Source: Hanleya hanleyi
Taxonomy: Eukaryota; Mollusca; Polyplacophora; Lepidopleurida; Hanleyidae
NCBI GenBank assembly: GCA_036873755.1
Contig: JAVTVY010019045.1
Span: 1 to 64,000 of the forward strand
Direction: 5' to 3'
DNA length: 64,000 nucleotides
How positions within the stretch are numbered: position 1 is the stretch's first letter; every line of letters begins with the position of its first letter. Both the position numbers and the translations under genes were made by a program. The notes beneath the pieces were generated by a model, which worked only from the letters and a program-made list of their open reading frames with translations, did no database searches and was not told the origin of the DNA. This document shows, piece after piece, positions 41,901 to 50,900 of the stretch.

Positions 41901-44900
41901 ATGTAATAATAATAATCAATAAAGAACATGTACACTTGTGACCATATAAAACAAATCCACTGTTTAATCTAATTCTGAATGTCAGACCTGGTATAAGAAT
42001 GTTCACAAGAATCACTTGAATGTCTTACAGAAGTTAGGTTACTCTTCCCCTTGCACATGTGTCTTACTCATTGAGGAAAAACATTTGAATTGAAGCTGAA
42101 AGCATACTTCAAAATTGTAGAGAAAAGAATTGATATGGTTATTTGTCAGCTTCAAATATAACCCTGCTACTGCTCATTCCATACCCGGTACTTAAAAGCA
42201 GAGATATTATCACGATATTTCACTTACTTCCATGAACTGTGCATTGACTTTGAAATCAGGAAGTGGCTGTCCCTTCTCTCTGGCACAGTGTCTGCGATCT
42301 TCGATGCCGTTGAAGAGATGGTCGACGGCTCGTGGAATGATGCCCACCTGTTCAGTTGCACCATCCACCTCAAATCCTGTTCCCATTGTGTATGTTTTCC
42401 CTGAACCAGTCTGTAAAACAATAATAATACTCTCAAATCAGGAACACGTCAGTCAAAATGTAAGCATTTAGCAGTGAGTGAGTGAGTGAATATGATTTAA
42501 CGTCGCTTTCAACACTATTTCCTCATATCACAACATTGGTTTCTATTTCTTTTCTCACCCGGAAACCACACGAGTAGCGTCCTATTCTTTTAACACCCGA
42601 GATCCCATGGGTGTAACAATTAATTTTATGGAGATTCACATGCAGTGAATATCACATATTATGTAGGATTCAAAATGTCAAAAATCCTCTGATAAGTTCC
42701 ATCGAACTCACCCCCTGCCCCCACCCCCTCCCCCTTCTCCATATCTTGTCAACTGAAACAGCTAGGCCTTGAATAAACATAACTTATTTTGTATCTAAAC
42801 ATTGTCTGGTATATAATGGGATTACTCAGTGTTGTACAGTACAGAGTGGGAACTCAACTGTTTGAACTTGGTTCTAAAATTATTATTTAAACTTTTTTTT
42901 TTTTTATTCAATAGTTTGTTGTACACAGGTGTTGGATATAATCTACTTTACATTGCATATAACTGTCATCAAATACATTTTTGGTACAGTCGAATAATGT
43001 GGTGAATAATCCTCTAGGTGATCTATTTCTTGGGCTTGCCAAGCTAAGTGGAGCCAACATTATTGATCAAAAATCCTTCTATTGGAGACCATTTAGTGTT
43101 AAATGGTTCCGTTTTCATGTTACAAACCGCAATATATTTTTCTAATAGATAATTACTTCGTATACAATTTTTTAGTCCAAAAAAATCCGGTTTTGTACCC
43201 AGGCATCTGGTTTTATAAATATATTTTTTTTGCTAAAATGATAATGTGGTTTTCTAGTAAGCATTTTGTTTGCAGGCCGAATAGAATTTTGTCAGGAGAC
43301 ATATCGACATTTTTTCCAGTACAAAGGTAAAACCAATGCCAGAGCTCTCGCCAGATATTCTTTACACACAAACATTCTGAGAAAAGATGAAGTACGGTTT
43401 CTTCTTTTAGTTCACAAAAAGTACATAATTTACTGTTTTTTTATACCCAGCTTAACAAGTAGTACATTTGTGGTGAGATATCTGTGAATCACTCTGAACT
43501 GGAAATCTTGAAGCTGTATATTACTTGTTGTTTTATTTAAACTTGGGAAAGGAAAATATTCGGGAGGGGGGGGGGGGTCATTACAGTGATTATAGTGAGA
43601 AGTTAATATCAGTGAGTGAAACAGCTGAGCATTGTCAGTAATAGTTCATCAAGATTAGAATGAGACTGAACATTCCAGGAAAGGAGAGGTGAACTTGTAG
43701 AACAGGCTGGCCTGCCGATGAGTTTACACGGGGACATTTATCATCTATAGGAGTGGAGCCCTGGTACTACAGCCTGTACATCATCATCCTCCATCCTACA
43801 TGTATTAGAGACCTGGTCACACTATAACTAACCTATGCCTAGATAACATAGCCCGAGGCATAAATACCATTTTGAAATAAACAATAAAGAAAGACAGAAA
43901 AAAAACTATATTAAGATGACATGTTTATGATTTATTATCTTATCACGCATTCTGTATCTCCCCTGATATCTCGTTATATTTAACCTTCTGTTACTACAGG
44001 TAAATTGACATAAGAACAGTCATACACTAAAGGTTCATGCCAGTAACTCAGTCTGTCATGGTAGTAGAATCTATTTATGGTAATCAATTCAGACATGATT
44101 TTGAAGGCTAAATTCTTAAGACACATGGCATTTCTGATCAATACTCAAACTGGTTTGGGGGATCAAAGTGAAATAGTACAACTGTCTCTGATTGCATCCA
44201 TGTGTACTTTTATGTTTGTGAGCTATCTGCAGGCCTACATGTATGATGATATTGACTGTGTTATGAGAAGGTCTGATTTCATCTATTTCTATACAAACTT
44301 TGTAATAACTTTTTGTGACAGGAATGTGAGGACTATCCATGTTGATGTACACCAGTTATGTAAATATACTAACGATGTCCATGCAAGTTTTTATATTAAA
44401 AGGTGTCAAACTACAGGTCGTTTCTGTACAAATATTATAGCCACTCTTGGCAACAACCAAAGTTTGACTATGTTGTAGACATGTGGGGAACGGTGAATAC
44501 GCCTTCAATTTGGTCACAATTGCGCATAATGATCACAGGTACTTAAAGAGAAGATGGGGACAAACAGAAGATGACTGAGCTGAACACCTGTATGGAATAG
44601 CAATGGAGGCAGGGAGCTTAGTACTGCTCACCTATTGGTCCCAATGTTGACACGAGACAAACACACAGTAACTAACTAGTCAAACACCTTAAATGGTGGT
44701 AGTCCATGCCTCATACAATCCTTACATCTGCCATCCACTTTTACACTGAGAGAATAGGAACAGTGCATGTTCTACCTGGTAGATCCATTTTCATGGTATC
44801 AGATTATCCCCAATTGTCAGATTTTCTGACAGTTTGGGGGTTACAAAACTCTGACGCTGGTAGAATATCATGTTAGGTAAAATAGACATCGATCAATGAT

Positions 44901-47900
44901 GTATACTAATAATTCATTATTGTCCACATATGCCGAGTCACTGTGTCAGACTCATTAAGTCTCCAATAGATGGATTTCTTCTGTCTGACGTAATTGGTAG
45001 GCATAAGATATCCCTCGTGTAACGCCAGCATGAAACCAGCATAGTGCAGCCCAGAGAACCACTTAGCGTTAAATAGAGGTCTGGATTAGGCCTACCAGCT
45101 GGCTTTTATCATTTCAGAGAATCCCCGGATGGAAACATAAACAAGAAATCCATCTATTTGGTCCTTGGTCATATATTCTGTCTCATCCTTTTGAGTACCG
45201 AAGAGTTTGAACCGATCAAATTCAGTAAAGTAATTCATTTAATCAATGGAATTATTAAGGTTTGCTGGAGCATAACCTTGGAAGTTTTCCAATTGATTCA
45301 ATATGGAGCTAATCCAATCCTAACTGGAACCTGATTTAATGTGAACTCTCTGAAGTCCCAGGAACAGCATTAACCAAACTGATCAGGTCATATCCACTAC
45401 TGACTTTACACCTGGGTACCACCTGATGTGTGGGCAGTGTCAGCCCTGTGTTCATGTGTGTGTAGGAGAGTAGAGACATGTGCACTAACAGAGTCAGGTA
45501 TTAGATCTCCCATAGATCATCCTGTCCTACAATCCTGTACATGTTCCTGTCATAGCTATGGTTCACTGACTCTGAGGTCCTCCTGTTTACTTAGCCATGT
45601 AATCACTGACACAGATAATCTAATAAGACAACATGGCTACCTGTTATTCTAAACACCATATAACACATGAGAGGACAAATTGTGTCCGATTATAACACCC
45701 GCATTGTTACAAATTCTTTTTTCGAATCAGTTTTTGTCTGGACTATAAAAAACAGGAATTGCATAGTGACAGTACTAATTCAATACGACATTAATTGCGA
45801 ATTTACATCTAATAATTAGAAATGATTAACTTCATGTTCAGTGAGATACGGGTGTAATTGCCTCATGTTTAAGTAATAAGCAGAGTGAGGTGTGGAATGC
45901 ATTATTAATCCATGTAAAACACCTACATGGAGTAAATGGAATGTAAATTCATACAAGTATAGAGGTAGAAATGTGACACAGGCAATGTTCAGTTTTTTTA
46001 ACTTGACAAGTAATTATCATTCCTTCACTGAGCAAATACAGTCAGGGTTAGACCCTCTGGGGCTCTACATGTATTTCCTAGTCAATACAGATCTACATAT
46101 AACAATGTGGATGATATACCCGTTTGTTTGTGACAGTTTATAACAGGTGTATTGTACATGTAAATTTGATATCGAAGTCATTGAATATTACTGTATATTT
46201 ATCGTTTTGATTTACAGTCCTGGACATTTGCTTTTAATTGATACTTGTCAACAGCTAAATATACACCTCATCAGTGATTAGGTGTAGTGGAGGTGGTTGA
46301 AATGTTAAAATAATTTATCTGTCACCTTTAAGAATTACATGAACATGCCATTGTCAAGTACGGTAATTCCCCTAATAATTCGATCACAGGAAGTGTCACA
46401 TTTAAAGCTCATATCTGACAATATATTTCATATATCCAACTTTTCTTGTGCATTATCTTTTAAGATGTGGTAGTTCTACAGTTTGAAAGCATCACACTAT
46501 CTTTGTCATTGTTTGTTTGTTAAATAATGGAGTGAAAACTTACACTTCCTGTGATTGAATTATTAGGGGAATTACCGTACATGTAATTCTATACTGAGAA
46601 AGTTACATGTTGCAATCTGACAATAAACTAATGACACCTTGTTTCCATGCACTAATTAGCAGCTGTTTTGATTGAATTTTGTCAAAGATATATTATGAAC
46701 ACCAAAAAAAATTATTGGCCACCTGTCACTGGAGACAGGTAATTTATTTCTCTACCTGTCTCTTCTAAAAATGACCCGTCAGGGACAGGTCAACAGGTGT
46801 AAATTTCGACCCCTGAGAGGGGAACCCTAAAATATAAATCGTTTAACACAATTCCATTCATCAGGTACGACAGGTTTTCAAATAACAATATTACCACAAA
46901 TTCAAATTAATAATTGTAGTCTGAGAACTGGATAAACTGGTATACCTGTAGTTGTAGACGTGTTTGGTAATATACTACGAGCATTTGTTTAACTGAATGA
47001 ATGGTTTTTAATTCAGTCAGAAGAGAAAATGGGTCAGAAAAATGATGTGGGAGGTCACAATTGGGTCATGTTAATGTGGGATCTGGACAAAACCCCCAGC
47101 GGACAAAACCCCCTAGGACAAAACACCCATGGACAAAACCCCCTAGGACAAAACACCCATGGACAAAACCCCCTAGGACAAAACACCCAAGGACAAAACA
47201 CCCTAGGACAAAACACCCACGGACAAAACCCCCTAGGACAAAACACCCACGGACAAAACACCCTAGGACAAAACACCCACGGACAAAACACCCTAGGACA
47301 AAACACCCAAGGACAAAACCCCCTAGGACAAAACACCCACAGACAAACCCATGGCATAAATAGTCTTTCTGACAGACGTCTTTTTATCAGACAACTGAAT
47401 GTACCCGTGACGTCATGACTGATAGTATATAGAAATGGCATTGTACTATTTCAACCAACCCTGACATTTAGTCACCCTTTATTTCTATTCACATAACCCA
47501 ATATTTTCCATCAATGTTTAATTGAGCTAAAGAAAATATTATTTCAAAACATAAACTTCCGTTTTTAAAGGAAAAAGTAAACTGTGTGTACACTGTACAT
47601 GTAACTTGATACAACCATATTCCGAATCAATATATTGAAAGAGTCTGTCAACATGTTCACACACCAGTACCATGGAACATGTGGTAAAGGGATAATAAGC
47701 TTGATGAAGTGATGTACAGGTATTTTCATCATAGAAAGAAGTATAATGAACATTCAATATGAATTTAAATCCTTTAATAATTCAATCACTCTACTGAAAT
47801 TTTATCACCCCAATTATTTTTTTTAACAAAATTCAATAAGTCGTTCTGATAAATTTGATCACCCACTAAAATCTGTCATCTTCTTGTTCTAATAATTTTG

Positions 47901-50900
47901 ATCACCCTCTTGATCATGCAGATTTTTTTGGTGGGAAATTTTACTGTTCAATCTGGATGATAATGCAATCGATGCATAATTTGTTAGAATAACAGCACTG
48001 TGACCTACCTGACCATAGGCGAATACTGTAGCGTTATATCCATCGAAGCACCTGGAAATACAGATGAGAAGAGCTGGTAATAAATACCATACAATGTCAC
48101 ATCAAAAAAGTCTGTCTTTCACGTTAACCATATTCATGTAATAAAATCTCAGCAAAATGCTTAAAGCACACATGAGTTCATAATCAACAAAAGGAGAATT
48201 CTCTTTGAGGGTCTCAGAACTACTTATTTCATATGATTTAGAAGATCAGGAAGTGTTAAACATATCCCCAAAAGCATCACATTACATGTAGCTAGCAAGT
48301 TTAATAACTGTATTAAAATGAAACATAAAATGACATCGAAGCAAGTACCTTACTTTGTACTAACATCAAAAGAACTGTGACATCAAGGTGCATGTATCAA
48401 TACAGAATGATAATGTACATTGATCGTGTGATCACATACCATTCCATTTCCTAAAACTTTACATGCAAAATCCTGTACAGATTTTTTGCCATAGAGTAAG
48501 ACCATGACATGGACATGCTAATCCTAATTAATTATCTCACCCTATTAGATACAGCATACAAGACCATGTACATGTACATGGCCACTGTCACAGGTTACTG
48601 TTGAGGGTGTTTTAGGATCTACATGTATATAACAGATTTCCACTGTCAACTTAGGCTATTTTGTTGGGGGTGTGTTAGGATCTATACAGCATACAGGGCT
48701 GTGCACATGGACACTGTCACAGGTTACTGTTTCGAAGAGGGTGTTTTAGGATCTATACAGCATATAAGACTGTGTACATGTACATGTGGATGACCACGGT
48801 GACTGGTTACTGTGGATGGTGTTATAGGATCTATATAGTGCATGGGACTGTGCAGATGGCAACTGTCACCGGTTACTGTGGAGGGTGTTTTTGAATCTAT
48901 ACAGCATACAGGACTATATACATGGCAACTGTCCCAGGTTATACTGTTGAGGGTGTTTTAGGATCTATATAGCAGATGTTCACTGTCAAAGGTTATTGTT
49001 GGGGGTGTGTTAGGATCTATACAGCATACAGGGCTGTGCACATGGTCATTGTGACAGGTTACTGTTGAGGGTTTGTTAGGATCTATATAGCGCACGGGAC
49101 TGTGTTACATGCAGATGGTCACTGTCATACAGGTTACTGTTGAGGGTTTGTTAGGATCTGTAAAGCATATTTACCACATTCAATTGGCTTATGAAATCAG
49201 GTGAAATTTGGAATCTCACTTTCAGACTCTGTATCTGAGATAAATTTCAAGTTTCTCCCAATCATTTAACAAAAATGTGCCTATTTTCTTCAAGAGAAAG
49301 AAAATGGTTGCCTACGTAACATAGATGTATATCAATTATTTTAAAAAGTTAAATTCAATCCTGTGTGTAAACCTACATGTACATAACATATAAACTATTG
49401 AAACATTGTTCAACCATGTTATTTACCATGCTCACTGGAAACGAACATTTTTGTAGATCAGGCCTGAGGGCTGTACTAGACAGTTTATTGATCAATCTAT
49501 GCGACAGTATCCCGTGTATTATCCAATATCTATGTACATGAGGATAGACCTATTGTGCGGAGTGTATTGTTCGTCCCATGATTATAACATGATGAGGCAG
49601 ACGTCCAGCTGTCTCAGTCTGCAGGTCTCACTGACACGTGTTTCCATGTTGTAACTGCTATGCCTATATATGGTAGATTCTCCAATAATTATATTAACAT
49701 GCTGAGGCAGACGGCTGCAGGTCTCACTGACACCATGTTGTAACTGCTATGCCTATATATGGTATATTCTCCAATAATTGGATCAGGCTTCTAACACCAG
49801 TAAATGAGGTTAAATCACAGTCGATGTCATGAATCGAAGAAGTACCTAATCAATTTGGGCATGTACAGGTGAAAATGAAATTCCATCAAAATAGAAAAAG
49901 CTGTCAGAACAGGATATGTACCATTCAATCAATCAAACTCATGGTCCAATACATAACTGACCAATGTTCCTGGATGGGAGAGTCCACTGATTGACCTTGT
50001 ACACATGTACATCTCAGTGAACTGATCAAGTCAAATGGTTAATCTCTTATCATACATGTCCCTCAATCGCCCCGTTTAATATAATCACCCCTGATGCTGT
50101 TGACATCGGTTTTTCAAATAAATTTGATCACCCTATATAATAAAGAAGAATCAATGGATAAATCCGCATGATTTTCAACTTTTCTGCTCTCGTAAATTCG
50201 ATAACTTCCTGATTTAATGGTAGGAAATTTCACTTCAGGTGACCACATCATCAGAGGAGAGACTTACATCTATTTACAAATAAACATCAATCCAGCCATA
50301 GATGTTACTCCCACAAACTCCATGTTAATGTTTCTTGTCACATCAGCATCATGAAGGTATGTGAACAAGTGAGGAAAATAAAAGACGAGGTGAAAACGAC
50401 ACCTTTGTCATTTGAGAAGCTTTCATGTAGGCCCCCCTCACTTTAACCATGCAGAATGAACAAATAAAGACAGTCTACAGGTAGAATGATGTTCATTTAC
50501 AAACATCCTCAGGTGTTTGACAATGAATTGCAGCTTAGTCTCATCCATTCTGTCAAGTTCAATGCTATTCAATGGACAGGGGTTTATTACCTTGCAGGTC
50601 AAGTAACCGGAGTACTTACTCTGAAGATTGAAGACACAAATTTATGTTGGTACATATGGAGATTCAGTATGTGACTGAAGCAAATCCCACTCACATCATA
50701 GTCAGGACAACGTGTGTACATAATATAATTTACTATTCTGATTCCCCTCACATTCATAATGAAATTAACTTTTAGACAGAAACCTGAACTAATATTATAC
50801 ATGTACATGTAGACTGACAAGTCTACATATGGCTAGAACCATATATCCCTGCATCTCGTGATGTGTCCAAACTTAGTGTGGTCGTATATTGTCCCAGTCT

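Noticed and set aside
44077..44478. 133-codon plus-strand frame
   Set aside because: No recognisable motif, AT-rich codon use like the intron background, and no splice signals that place it in a gene.
47029..47441. [10 protein letters not shown] repeat protein frame and its antisense
   Set aside because: A 15-bp minisatellite keeps several frames open; no gene context.
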